From Roseiarcus sp036489975 (GTDB lineage Bacteria > Pseudomonadota > Alphaproteobacteria > Rhizobiales > Beijerinckiaceae): a stretch of DNA of 64,000 nt. This document shows positions 44,643 through 54,630 of this stretch, piece by piece. The position numbers and the translations under genes were made by a program. The notes under the pieces were generated by a model that saw only the letters and a list, made by a program, of their open reading frames with translations, did not search any database and had not been told where the DNA came from. Each line of letters begins with the position of its first letter. Within the stretch, counting starts at the first letter, position 1. The stretch lies in contig DASXES010000049.1 of the NCBI GenBank assembly GCA_036489975.1, positions 62,001-126,000 on the forward strand, in the 5' to 3' direction.

Positions 44643-44709
44643 CCCGGCGCGGCCGCCAGCCCGGACTTGCCGCGTGCTTTTCCGCGCCCTTCAACCGGCG
44701 GAGATTGTC

Positions 44710-44736
44710 TTAGCACTCTCTTGTAATGAGTGCTAA
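44710..44736. promoter_or_regulatory. CIRCE element (HrcA operator)
   Basis: TTAGCACTC-N9-GAGTGCTAA, a perfect match to the CIRCE consensus, 92 bp before groES. It implies heat-inducible repression of groESL by HrcA. Confidence 0.97.
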
Positions 44737-44828
44737 CAGCTGTCATATGGGGCCAGTTGGAGCGAAACGGCGGAAACAGGAGGCGCTCGCCTCCAAACCG
44801 GCGGCGGCTCACCGGGAGATGAGTTTTC

Positions 44829-45146
44829 ATGAAATTTCGTCCGTTACACGACCGCGTCGTCGTCCGCCGCATCGAAGGCGAGGACAAGACCAAAGGCGGC
44901 ATCATCATTCCTGATACGGTCAAGGAGAAGCCGCAGGAGGGCGAGGTCGTCGCAGTCGGACCCGGCGGCCGCGACGAGAATGGCAAGATCACGCCGACCG
45001 AGCTCAAGCCCGGCGAGCGCGTCCTGTTCGGCAAGTGGTCGGGCACGGAAGTCAAGATCGACGGCGAGGAGCTCCTGATCATGAAGGAGTCCGACGTCAT
45101 GGGCGTCATCGAAGGCGCGCCAGCCGCCAAGAAGAAAGCCGCCTGA
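44829..45146 (+). CDS. groES: Co-chaperonin GroES
   Basis: A 105-residue co-chaperonin, 7-mer cap of GroEL. MKFRPLHDRVVVRRIEGEDK, the mobile loop KTKGGIIIPDTVKEKPQEGE, and KYSGTEVKIDGEELLIMKES-type C terminus (here KWSGTEVKIDGEELLIMKES) are canonical. GGGAGATGAG precedes the ATG. First gene of the CIRCE-controlled operon; 42 bases separate it from groEL. Confidence 0.98.
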   Translation: MKFRPLHDRVVVRRIEGEDKTKGGIIIPDTVKEKPQEGEVVAVGPGGRDENGKITPTELKPGERVLFGKWSGTEVKIDGEELLIMKESDVMGVIEGAPAAKKKAA

Positions 45147-45188
45147 AACAGCTTCCCCTTTTTTAAGAGAATTGAAGGAACCAGACCA

Positions 45189-46835
<1,647 letters not shown>

Positions 46836-46866
46836 TCTCGCCGATCGACTCCTGAACTTAAACGAT

Positions 46867-46891
46867 GGTCGGCGCGACGCTCGCGCCGACC
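46867..46891 (+). terminator. groESL terminator
   Basis: Perfect 11-bp stem GGTCGGCGCGA/TCGCGCCGACC with a CGC loop, followed by GCTTCATACTTTATAAG. Strong G+C hairpin with a partial U-rich tail, 32 bases behind the groEL stop. Confidence 0.85.
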
Positions 46892-46987
46892 GCTTCATAC
46901 TTTATAAGTCATTTGTTTCGAGGCTGACGCCGGGGGGCCGCCCTCGTTTATCGGGTCGTGAGACCTGCCTTGGAGGCCGGCGATCCC

Positions 46988-47821
46988 ATGCTGATCCGTT
47001 ACGGTTATGAAATCGCGGTCAACTGCTCGCAGCCGACGCCGATGGTTTGCCTGCTATCGGTGAGCGAAGACCGGAAGGCCGACATACGTGTCGAGGAAAA
47101 GGTGTTCACGACGCCGATCATCGGGACCACCACTTACCTCGACTTGTTCGGTAATCGTTGTCGCAGACTGGTGGCGCCTGCCGGCGACTTCGCGATTTGG
47201 GGCGACGCCACGATTGAAGACGACGGCAAGATTGACCCGGCTAATTTTGCCGCGCGTGAGGTGCCGGTCGCGGAGCTGCCCGACGCCTGCCTGCTTTATC
47301 TGATGGGGAGCCGCTATTGCGAGACCGACAAGCTGAGCCAGGCGGCCTGGGATCTGTTCGGTAACACGCCTCCTGGCTGGGGGCGCGTGCAGGCCGTGTG
47401 CGACTTCGTTCATCAGCACATCAAGTTTGACTATCTGCAGGCGCGCTCGACCCGGACCGCGTTCGAAGCGTTCGAGGAGCGGATCGGCGTATGCCGCGAT
47501 TTCGCTCATCTCGCCGTCACGCTTCTCCGATGCCTCAACATTCCGGCGCGCTACGTCAACGGCCATCTCGGCGACATTGGCGTGCCGGTCGTCGACCCGA
47601 TGGATTTCAGCGCCTGGATCGAGGTGTTCCTCGACGGGTCGTGGTGGACGTTCGATCCTCGCAACAACATGCCGCGGATCGGGAGGATTGTCGTCGCGCG
47701 AGGCCGTGACGCGGCGGATATTCCGCTCATCAATTCGTTCGGACCTCATGTTCTGAAGTCGTTCCGGGTCTGGACCTATGAGGTCACCGACCCGGCGCTG
47801 AGCGCCGCCAACCTCGCTTAA
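46988..47821 (+). CDS. Transglutaminase-like (papain-fold) protein lacking the usual catalytic His
   Basis: A 277-residue protein with an N-terminal beta domain (MLIRYGYEIAVNCSQPTPMV, TTYLDLFGNRCRRLVAPAGD) and a transglutaminase-like core: Cys169 in GVCRDFAHLAV and Asp223 in WWTFDPRNNMPRIGR. The position of the triad His, normally DFHAW, is Ser208 (MDFSAW), so hydrolytic activity is doubtful or uses another residue. Start at 46988; GGAG lies about a dozen bases upstream. Relatives are often associated with peptide ligase-like genes, none of which is here. Confidence 0.87.
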   Translation: MLIRYGYEIAVNCSQPTPMVCLLSVSEDRKADIRVEEKVFTTPIIGTTTYLDLFGNRCRRLVAPAGDFAIWGDATIEDDGKIDPANFAAREVPVAELPDACLLYLMGSRYCETDKLSQAAWDLFGNTPPGWGRVQAVCDFVHQHIKFDYLQARSTRTAFEAFEERIGVCRDFAHLAVTLLRCLNIPARYVNGHLGDIGVPVVDPMDFSAWIEVFLDGSWWTFDPRNNMPRIGRIVVARGRDAADIPLINSFGPHVLKSFRVWTYEVTDPALSAANLA

Positions 47822-47876
47822 AGCAGCTCAGCGCCGGCCTGCTGGCGCAGGCGCTTGGCGTTCAAAGCCTGCGACC

Positions 47877-48872
47877 TCATCCGACGGTCACCACCAGCCG
47901 GCCACGGGTCTCACCCCTGAGGATGCGCGCGCCGGCGTCGAAGACGTCGGCGAGCAGGATGGTCCGGGTCATGGTCGCGAGCTTCTCGCGGTCGAGATCG
48001 AGCGCCAGGCGCCGCCAGGCTTCGAGCCGGCGCGCCTTGGGACAGTGCACGCTATCGATGCCGAGGAGCGAGACGCCGCGCAGGATGAAGGGGGCGACCG
48101 ATGCGGGCAGATCCATGCCGCCGGCAAGGCCGCAGGCGGCGACCGCGCCGCCGTAACGCGTCTGCGCGAGGGCGTTGGCGAGCGTGTTCGAGCCGACGCT
48201 GTCGACCGCCGCCGCCCATTGCTCCTTGCCGAGCGGCTTGCCACTGGGGGCGCTCAAGGTCGCGCGGTCGATGATCTCGTCGGCGCCGAGCGACTTGAGG
48301 TAGGCGGCTTCGCTTCCGCGCCCCGTCGAGGCGATGACCCGCCAGCCCTTGCCGGCGAAGAGCGAGATCGCCATCGAGCCGACGCCGCCAGCGGCTCCGG
48401 TCACCAGCGCCGGCCCCGAGGCGGGCGTGAGATCATGGCGCTCGATCGCCATCAGCGCCAGCATGGCGGTGAAGCCCGCGGTGCCGATCGCCATCGCCTC
48501 GGCGAGCGTCAACCCGTCCGGCGCCTTGACCAGCCAGTCGCCGTTCACCCGCGCGCGTTCCGCGTAGCCGCCATAATGGGTCTCGCTGAGGCCATGTCCC
48601 GTCAGGATGACAGGGTCGCCGGGAGCAAAGTCCGGCCGGTCGGAGCTCTCGACGATTCCGGCGAGATCGACGCCGAGCACCATCGGAAAGCGGCGGATCA
48701 CCGGCGATCTGCCGCTGAGCGCCAGCCCGTCCTTATAGTTGACGGTCGAATGGGTGACGCGAACGGTCACGTCGCCGTCCATCAGCTCGGACTCGTCCAT
48801 CTCGACGAGCTTGACCTCGTGCCCGGCGTCGGTCTTGTCGGCTCGAATGGCGCGGAAGGTCATGGGCGTCAT
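47877..48872 (-). CDS. AcuI/YhdH-type NADPH-dependent acryloyl-CoA reductase-like oxidoreductase
   Basis: A 331-residue medium-chain reductase without zinc ligands. Family-specific blocks: VTVRVTHSTVNYKDGLALSG, FPMVLGVDLAGIVESSDRPD, VTGAAGGVGSMAISLFAGKG (NADPH site), and LLGIDSVHCPKARRLEAWRR. AcuI enzymes reduce acryloyl-CoA to propionyl-CoA in DMSP or 3-hydroxypropionate metabolism; E. coli YhdH is the relative. No DMSP genes are near, so general detoxification of acryloyl-CoA is most likely. Confidence 0.88.
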   Translation of the reverse strand: MTPMTFRAIRADKTDAGHEVKLVEMDESELMDGDVTVRVTHSTVNYKDGLALSGRSPVIRRFPMVLGVDLAGIVESSDRPDFAPGDPVILTGHGLSETHYGGYAERARVNGDWLVKAPDGLTLAEAMAIGTAGFTAMLALMAIERHDLTPASGPALVTGAAGGVGSMAISLFAGKGWRVIASTGRGSEAAYLKSLGADEIIDRATLSAPSGKPLGKEQWAAAVDSVGSNTLANALAQTRYGGAVAACGLAGGMDLPASVAPFILRGVSLLGIDSVHCPKARRLEAWRRLALDLDREKLATMTRTILLADVFDAGARILRGETRGRLVVTVG

Positions 48873-48965
48873 GCCTTGAGTTGGCGAGCGAGAGGCGGAA
48901 GTCTATGAGCGGGATTCCGGGCAGGTCAAATGGCTTGGTCCGTGGTTGAGGAGGGAAGGCCGCTC

Positions 48966-49628
48966 ATGGCCAAAAAAGAAAAGCCGCTCCTGCTCGAAAA
49001 AGAAAAGCTGCCGCGCGTCTTGACGGCGGTCAAGGGCGCCGACGGATTGGCGCGCTGCCCCTGGCCGGGCGTCGATCCGCTCTACGTCGCCTATCACGAC
49101 GAGGAATGGGGCGTGCCCGAATACGACGATCGGGCGATGTTCGAGAAGCTCGTGCTCGACGGCTTCCAGGCCGGCCTCTCCTGGATCACCATCCTGCGCA
49201 AGCGTCCTGCCTTCCGTAAGGCGTTCGACGGCTTCGACCCTGAAAAGATCGTGCGCTGGAGCGACAAGAAGAAGGACGCGCTGATGCAGGACGCCGGCAT
49301 CGTGCGCAACCGGGCCAAGATCGAGGCGACGGCGGCGCTCTCCCGCATCGTTCTCGACTTCGCCGGCAAAGGCGGCTTCGCGCGTCACTTGTGGAGCTTC
49401 GTCGACGGACGGCCGATCGACAATGCGCGGGTGAGCTTAAAGGACGTGCCGCCCGAGAGCGAAGTCTCGCGCGCCATCGCCAAGGACCTGCGCGCACGAG
49501 GGGGCAATTTCGTCGGGCCGACCATTGTCTACGCCTTCATGCAGGCGACCGGCATGGTCAACGATCACCTGGTCGGCTGCTGCCGTCACGAGGCCTGCCG
49601 CGCGCTGGCGCGCGAGCTCCGCCCGTGA
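48966..49628 (+). CDS. tag: DNA-3-methyladenine glycosylase I
   Basis: A 220-residue base-excision repair enzyme removing 3-methyladenine. Zinc ligands are visible as Cys in ARCPWPGVDPLY, His in AYHDEEWG, and the pair in DHLVGCCRH; EKLVLDGFQAGLSWITILRK is the active-site helix. Compared with E. coli Tag it has about 30 extra N-terminal residues rich in Lys (MAKKEKPLLLEKEKLPRVLT). GGAGGGAAGG precedes ATG 48966. It overlaps the HD hydrolase gene at its end. Confidence 0.95.
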   Translation: MAKKEKPLLLEKEKLPRVLTAVKGADGLARCPWPGVDPLYVAYHDEEWGVPEYDDRAMFEKLVLDGFQAGLSWITILRKRPAFRKAFDGFDPEKIVRWSDKKKDALMQDAGIVRNRAKIEATAALSRIVLDFAGKGGFARHLWSFVDGRPIDNARVSLKDVPPESEVSRAIAKDLRARGGNFVGPTIVYAFMQATGMVNDHLVGCCRHEACRALARELRP

Positions 49629-50239
49629 GCGAGCGCCCGCCGAGGCGCGCCTGGCAGCGGATGCTGTCGGGACGGCGGCTCGACCTCATCGATCCTTCGC
49701 CGCTCGACGTCGAGATCGCCGACATCGCCCACGGGCTGGCGCGCGTGGCGCGTTGGAACGGCCAGACCAAGGGGCCCGAGATCTTCTCCGTGGCGCAGCA
49801 TTCGCTGTTGGTGGAGGCTCTGTTCGCGGCTTGCGAGGTCCAGCCCTCGGCCGGCGCACGGCTCGCGGCGCTTCTGCACGACGCGCCCGAATATGTGATC
49901 GGCGACATGATCTCGCCGTTCAAGGCGGCGATCGGCGGCGACTACAAGCGGATCGAGGCGCGCCTCAAGCGCGCGATCCTGATCCGCTTCGGCCTGCCCG
50001 CCGAGCCCCCCGACGATCTCGAGCACCGCATCAAGGCCGCCGACCGCGTCTCGGCCTATCTCGAGGCGACTGCGCTTGCGGGCTTTTCGGTCGCGGAAGC
50101 GCGCAAGCTGTTCGGCGAGCCCGATGCGCCGACCAAAGATTTCGCCGGCTATCTCGAGCCGATGCGCCCGGCCGACGCCGAAGCGCGGTTTCTCGCCCGT
50201 TTCGCCGAACTCGACGCCGGGGCCGCGACGACCTTATAA
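49625..50239 (+). CDS. HD-domain phosphohydrolase (YfbR-like)
   Basis: A 204-residue HD-superfamily protein. Metal residues are in FSVAQHSLLV (His) and LLHDAPEYVIGDM (His-Asp), and KAADRVSAYLEATALAGF holds the last Asp. YfbR-like enzymes are 5'-deoxynucleotidases, though this branch (often linked to tag or phosphatase genes) is uncharacterised. GTG 49625 overlaps the tag stop (GTGA), so translation is coupled. A repair or nucleotide-clean-up role is inferred from that. Confidence 0.85.
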   Translation: MSERPPRRAWQRMLSGRRLDLIDPSPLDVEIADIAHGLARVARWNGQTKGPEIFSVAQHSLLVEALFAACEVQPSAGARLAALLHDAPEYVIGDMISPFKAAIGGDYKRIEARLKRAILIRFGLPAEPPDDLEHRIKAADRVSAYLEATALAGFSVAEARKLFGEPDAPTKDFAGYLEPMRPADAEARFLARFAELDAGAATTL

Positions 50240-50264
50240 GGCGCGCCGCTGAAGGAATTTATCG

Positions 50265-50777
50265 ATGCCGCGCCTGCATGTCTGTTCGCTTGCCCTGATC
50301 GCCGACACCGTCTCCAGGACCGGCGCGCGTTCGCTTGTCACCCTGCTGAGCCCCGGCACGGAGATGGAGCGGCCGATCGAGATCATGCCGGAACGGCATC
50401 TTTATCTCGCCGTCTCTGACATCGTCGAGCGGACGCCGGGCCAGGTGCTGGCGGACGGCGCCCATCTCGATGGCCTGTTGGGATTTGTTCGGGCTTGGGA
50501 CCGCGCCGCGCCAATGCTGATTCATTGTTTCGCCGGCGTCAGCCGTTCGACCGCCGCCGCCTACATCGCCGCCTGCGCGCTCAAGCCCGATCGCGACGAG
50601 TTCGCCATCGCGCGGGCGCTGCGCGCCGCGTCGCCGACCGCCTCGCCTAACCCCCGCCTGGTGGCGCTGGCGGACAAGGCGCTCGGACGGCGGGGACGCA
50701 TGAGCGAAGCCATCGGCGCCATCGGCCGCGGCGACGCATGTTTCGAGGGAACGCCGTTCACCCTGGAACTGGACTGA
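50265..50777 (+). CDS. Tyrosine/dual-specificity protein phosphatase-like protein
   Basis: A 170-residue phosphatase of the cysteine-based superfamily: P-loop HCFAGVSRS with nucleophile Cys88 and Arg94, preceded by the usual DIVERTPGQ segment. The family is common in alphaproteobacteria and of unknown substrate. GAAGGAA precedes the ATG; 25 bases separate it from the HD gene, so tag, HD hydrolase and phosphatase may be one operon. Confidence 0.88.
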   Translation: MPRLHVCSLALIADTVSRTGARSLVTLLSPGTEMERPIEIMPERHLYLAVSDIVERTPGQVLADGAHLDGLLGFVRAWDRAAPMLIHCFAGVSRSTAAAYIAACALKPDRDEFAIARALRAASPTASPNPRLVALADKALGRRGRMSEAIGAIGRGDACFEGTPFTLELD

Positions 50778-50789
50778 GGAGACCAGGCT

Positions 50790-51200
50790 TCAGTTCTTGA
50801 CGGCCTTGGTCATCGCCTCCTGCTCCGCCTCGGTCGGCGAGCCGTAAAAGGCGGGATCATTGTCCTTGCCGCCGAGCGCCCCATAGGCATGCGCCCCCTT
50901 GGCGTCGAACAGCACGACGAACTTGTGATCGGCGCAGTTCGCCGGCTCGCAGACGAATGACAACGCGTAAGGCTTTCCGTCGATGGTGAGGTCCGTCATC
51001 TGGCCGGCGACGCCATCGAAGTTCCGATTGAACCGAATGAGCCAATCAGGGGTAGGCTGGACGAGCTTCATCAGCTTTTCCCACGAGGCGTGATAGGGCG
51101 TGCGCCCATGCAACGCGTCGAACAGAAACGCCGTCTCACCCTCCGCCGCGTTCGCGGCGCCGGCGAGAAGGACGAGAGCGAAGGAAAGGCTTAGGCGCAT
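50790..51200 (-). CDS. Secreted Ivy-like lysozyme inhibitor family protein
   Basis: A 136-residue protein with a signal peptide (MRLSLSFALVLLAGAANAAE). The mature part recalls Ivy: WLIRFNRNFDGVAGQMTDLT, then SFVCEPANCADHKFVVLFD, where C-x-P-x-x-C corresponds to the CKPHDC loop by which Ivy plugs the lysozyme active site. The His of the loop is Ala-Asn here, so inhibition is uncertain. Periplasmic. Convergent with the phosphatase gene. Confidence 0.75.
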   Translation of the reverse strand: MRLSLSFALVLLAGAANAAEGETAFLFDALHGRTPYHASWEKLMKLVQPTPDWLIRFNRNFDGVAGQMTDLTIDGKPYALSFVCEPANCADHKFVVLFDAKGAHAYGALGGKDNDPAFYGSPTEAEQEAMTKAVKN

Positions 51201-51288
51201 TTTGGAACCGGGCGCTTGCTTTGAACGGGGGAATCGGGCCTTTGGAAGCGGGGACGGCGCCTGGGTTGAGCGTCTGACATGTTCACGC

Positions 51289-51525
51289 CTAGAACGCCTT
51301 GAATGTGATGATGGTGCGCGTGTCGACGATTCCCGGGATCACCTGCACTTTGTGGCCGACGAAATGGCCGATGTCGACGCCGGACTCCACATAGAACTTG
51401 GCCAGAATGTCATAGTCGCCCGCGATCGAATAGATCTCGGAGGCGATTTCCGCTTCCGCTAGCGCGCTGGCGACCTCGTAGGTTCGCCCCAGCGCGCATT
51501 TGATTTGGACGAAGAAGGTCTGCAT
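51289..51525 (-). CDS. Stand-alone Lrp/AsnC ligand-binding (RAM) domain
   Basis: A 78-residue protein consisting only of the RAM domain of Lrp/AsnC regulators (MQTFFVQIKCALGRTYEVAS, IYSIAGDYDILAKFYVES, QVIPGIVDTRTIITF). Without a DNA-binding domain it may sense amino acids or modulate partner regulators. ATG 51525 is chosen because the RAM fold begins there; earlier in-frame codons overlap the upstream gene. It starts four bases after the stop of the secreted protein gene, so is co-transcribed with it. Confidence 0.88.
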   Translation of the reverse strand: MQTFFVQIKCALGRTYEVASALAEAEIASEIYSIAGDYDILAKFYVESGVDIGHFVGHKVQVIPGIVDTRTIITFKAF

Positions 51526-51529
51526 CCGG

Positions 51530-52477
51530 TCACGGCCCTTGTTTGCCGTTCTCTTCTGCAACAACTTCGACATCGCGGTCCATCCCCGTCTGAACCTGGA
51601 ATGTCGATTGGTAGACCTTGGACTCGTGCCGCGCGATCACGACATACTCGCCCTCGGCGAGCACGAGCGAGGGAAAGGCGCCGACCAGTTCCCGGATGAC
51701 GTCGCCCCCTGGAGTGAGCACCGTGAAAGTGGTGTTGGCGAGGGCCTCGGCCCCCGGCTTGTTGACGAGCTTGAGCGTAAGCGTCGCGCAGTGATGACGA
51801 ATCGTGACGTCGATCCGCTTGCCGGACATGACCCTGATGTCAGCGTTGACGATCGAATTGGATGGGATTGGCGCAAGCGACGCGGGCGTCGCGGATTTGC
51901 CGGAATCGCCGGGAGCGCTCACCGCCGAGTGGGCGCCGACCGTATCGAGATAGGTGGAGACGATGTGATAGGCGCCTTCCGGCAGTCCAATGATATCGCC
52001 CGCCTTGCCTTTGGCGTAGACGAGCTTGCCAAGCGGATTGCGGTTCTGGGGCACGTAGATGGCGAGCGACAGTTTGGACGGGTCAATCGGCGCGTCGGAG
52101 AGGGTCCCTTCGATCCGCAGCGCCCCGGCCGAGAGGGTCAAGCGTTCGGATCGGACTTCCGCGCCGAGCGTCACTCGCTTGGCCGCGCTCGCGAGCCCGA
52201 ACGCGACATGAACAACGTAGTCCCCGGGGGGAATGGTCAGGGTCGGCTGAGCGAGGCCGGATTCGACGATCAAGGGATGCGAACCGTCCGGATCGGCTTG
52301 CGCGCCGAACACCCGCCAGCGCAGCCCGCCAGCGAGCGGCGCGGCGCCGCCTTTGAGCACCGCTGAGAGGACGAGCGTCGCTTGGGCGGATTCCGTAGCC
52401 GGCGTCTCGGCGCTGACGGACGCGGCCAGCGCCATCAGGGCAAACAGAGCAGCCAGAATTCGCCAAGTCGCTTTCAA
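51530..52477 (-). CDS. Conserved secreted protein of unknown function
   Basis: A 315-residue exported protein with a signal peptide (MKATWRILAALFALMALAAS). The mature part repeats a carboxypeptidase-regulatory-like beta-sandwich pattern three times (LTIPPGDYVVHVAFG, IIGLPEGAYHIVSTYLD, LVLAEGEYVVIARHES), each ending in the G/E-Y-V/H-V turn typical of such domains. Family known in alphaproteobacteria only as hypothetical. Start codon appears to be TTG 52477. Probably co-transcribed with the RAM-domain gene. Confidence 0.7.
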   Translation of the reverse strand: MKATWRILAALFALMALAASVSAETPATESAQATLVLSAVLKGGAAPLAGGLRWRVFGAQADPDGSHPLIVESGLAQPTLTIPPGDYVVHVAFGLASAAKRVTLGAEVRSERLTLSAGALRIEGTLSDAPIDPSKLSLAIYVPQNRNPLGKLVYAKGKAGDIIGLPEGAYHIVSTYLDTVGAHSAVSAPGDSGKSATPASLAPIPSNSIVNADIRVMSGKRIDVTIRHHCATLTLKLVNKPGAEALANTTFTVLTPGGDVIRELVGAFPSLVLAEGEYVVIARHESKVYQSTFQVQTGMDRDVEVVAEENGKQGP

Positions 52478-52607
52478 TCCGCCCTGTGCCTAAAATTGCC
52501 GCTGACGATTCGTCCCGCTCGTGGCCGGATATTGAGGCGGATCCAAGGCGGTTTACATCTCTGAGCCATTGGATCAAGCAGGCGTTCACCCGAGAAAGAA
52601 AGCGCTG

Positions 52608-53177
52608 ATGAACGACACCATCGACATCCTCAAACGCCGCAGATCCGTTCCGCCGCCGATGATGACAGGGCCGGCGCCAAATCCAGACGAGCTTGCGACA
52701 ATCCTGACCGTGGCCTCGCGCGTGCCGGACCATGGCAAGCTCGCGCCCTGGCGGTTCATCGTCTTCTCTGGCCAAGCGCGAGAGCGCGCAAGCGCGCTTG
52801 CGCTGAAGATCCGGCTCGCCGACAGTCCTGACCTGGACGAGGCCGCCCGTGCCGAGGAGCAGCGGCGCTTTGTTCGCGCGCCGCTGGTCATTGCGGTCGT
52901 CTCGCGGGCTGCGCCGCATCACAAGATTCCGGAATGGGAGCAGGTCTTGTCCGCGGGCGCGGTCTGCATGAACATGATCGTCGCTGCGCGCGCGACCGGT
53001 TTCTCGGCGACCTGGCTTACTGAATGGATGGCCTATGATGGTCACTTTCGCGCGGCGATTGGTCTTGCGGACCATGAGCGCGTCGCCGGCTTCATTCACG
53101 TCGGCCGGACCACGGCGGCGATCGAGGATCGCCCGCGCCCGCCGCTCGCGCAGATTGTGACCAACTTTCCGGAGTGA
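52608..53177 (+). CDS. Nitroreductase-family flavoprotein
   Basis: A 189-residue FMN-dependent nitroreductase of the YdjA/RutE-like branch: MNDTIDILKRRRSVPPPMMT, RVPDHGKLAPWRFIVFSG and GAVCMNMIVAARATGFSATW contain the FMN contacts. Start at 52608, because the family opens there; the in-frame codon at 52569 has no support. It is followed 12 bases on by a flavin-reductase-like gene, a likely redox partner. Confidence 0.88.
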   Translation: MNDTIDILKRRRSVPPPMMTGPAPNPDELATILTVASRVPDHGKLAPWRFIVFSGQARERASALALKIRLADSPDLDEAARAEEQRRFVRAPLVIAVVSRAAPHHKIPEWEQVLSAGAVCMNMIVAARATGFSATWLTEWMAYDGHFRAAIGLADHERVAGFIHVGRTTAAIEDRPRPPLAQIVTNFPE

Positions 53178-53189
53178 GGCTTAAGGCCG

Positions 53190-53807
53190 ATGTTCTATGC
53201 GACCGCGGAGCGGGACAAGACGAAGCTGCCGCACGACCCGTTCAAGGCGATCGTCGCGCCGCGTCCGATCGGATGGATCTCGACCCGCGCGCTCGACGGG
53301 CGGATCAATCTCGCGCCCTACAGCTTCTTCAACGGCTTCTTGACCGCGCCTCCGATCGTGGGCTTTTCCAGCGAAGGCTGGAAGGACTCGGCGTCCTTCG
53401 CCAGGGAGAGCGGCGAGTTTGTCGCCAACCTCGCCACGCACGAACTGCGCGGCCCGATGAATGAAACCTCGGCGCCGTTCGCGCGCGGCGACAACGAATT
53501 CGCCCGCGCGGGGCTGACCATGGCCGAATGCCGCCTCATCGCCGCGCCCCGCGTCGCCGAGAGCCCGGCGGCCCTCGAGTGCAAGGTGGTCGACGTCGTC
53601 GAGATCCGCTCGCTAAGCGGCGCCTTGAGCGGGGCCGTGCTCACGCTTGGCGAGGTCGTCGGCTTTCATATCGACGAGCGATTTCTGCTCGACGGCCGCT
53701 TCGACACCACCGGCGCGCGCCCGCTCGCGCGCTGCGGCTACCAGGATTATGCGGCGGTCGAGAAAGTCTTCGCCATGGCGCGGCCCAAGGGCGGCGGCGA
53801 CATTTGA
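53190..53807 (+). CDS. Flavin reductase-like (DIM6/NTAB family) FMN-binding protein
   Basis: A 205-residue flavoprotein. AIVAPRPIGWISTRALDGRI, NLAPYSFFNGFLTAPPIVGF, SGEFVANLATHELRGPMNET form the FMN-binding split barrel of DIM6/NTAB-type proteins. It may supply reduced flavin or be an independent reductase. Probably in an operon with the nitroreductase gene; convergent with the sugar ABC ATPase gene. Confidence 0.87.
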   Translation: MFYATAERDKTKLPHDPFKAIVAPRPIGWISTRALDGRINLAPYSFFNGFLTAPPIVGFSSEGWKDSASFARESGEFVANLATHELRGPMNETSAPFARGDNEFARAGLTMAECRLIAAPRVAESPAALECKVVDVVEIRSLSGALSGAVLTLGEVVGFHIDERFLLDGRFDTTGARPLARCGYQDYAAVEKVFAMARPKGGGDI

Positions 53808-53820
53808 CCCGCGCTTTCGG

Positions 53821-54630
53821 TCAAGCAGCCGGCGCCGCGGCGCCTCCGCCGTGGAGCTCGTGCTCGAGGACGCTGAGCCCTTTGCCGCCAGCCATGTGGA
53901 ACATCAGGTTTTCCAGCGTAAGCTCGGCGCGAGGCGCGTCTAGCTCCACCTCGCCGCGCGCCAGCACCATGAAGTGGTCGCCGACGAGATAGGCGTGGTG
54001 CGGGTTGTGGGTGATGAAGATGACGCCGATTCCCTGCTCCCGCGCCGCCTGCGCGATGTAGCGCAGCACGAGACCCGACTGGGCCACGCCGAGCGCCGCG
54101 GTCGGCTCATCGAGGATCAACACGCGGGCGCCGAAATGGACGGCGCGGGCGATCGCGACCACCTGGCGCTGGCCGCCCGACAGCGTGCCAACCGGTTGCT
54201 CGAGGTTTTCGAGATTGATCCCCATCCGCTGCAACTCGTCCCTCGTCTGCGCCAGCATCGTGCCGGTGTCGAGGCGGCGGAGGAGGCCATTCCCCCTGAC
54301 CAGCTCCGACCCGAGGAAGAAATTGCGCCACACGGGCAGAAGCGGGACCAGAGCGAGCGTCTGGTAGACAGCCGCGATGCCGAGGTTGAGCGCCTCGCGC
54401 GGCGACGAAAACCGCCGGGGCTCGCCGTCCACCAGATATTCGCCCGCGTCATGCGGGAACAGCCCGGCGATGATCGAGATCAGCGTCGACTTGCCGGCTC
54501 CATTGTCTCCGAGAATGCAGGTGACTTCACCTTGCCGCACCGTCAGGTTCACGCCTCGCAATGCGTTGATGGCGCCGTAGTTCTTGCCGATGTTCTTGAA
54601 CTGAATGATCGGCGTTTCCGAGCGGGCCAT
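53821..54630 (-). CDS. Sugar ABC transporter ATP-binding protein (FrcA-like)
   Basis: A 269-residue single-domain ATPase of the CUT2-related FrcA type (ordinary CUT2 ATPases have two domains). Walker A GDNGAGKST, signature LSGGQRQVVAIARAVH, Walker B VLILDEPTAALGV, H-loop FITHNPHHAYLVGD, and a pronounced tail. It abuts the permease gene without spacing, with GGGGGAAG as ribosome-binding site in the end of that gene. Energises sugar or polyol uptake. Confidence 0.93.
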   Translation of the reverse strand: MARSETPIIQFKNIGKNYGAINALRGVNLTVRQGEVTCILGDNGAGKSTLISIIAGLFPHDAGEYLVDGEPRRFSSPREALNLGIAAVYQTLALVPLLPVWRNFFLGSELVRGNGLLRRLDTGTMLAQTRDELQRMGINLENLEQPVGTLSGGQRQVVAIARAVHFGARVLILDEPTAALGVAQSGLVLRYIAQAAREQGIGVIFITHNPHHAYLVGDHFMVLARGEVELDAPRAELTLENLMFHMAGGKGLSVLEHELHGGGAAAPAA

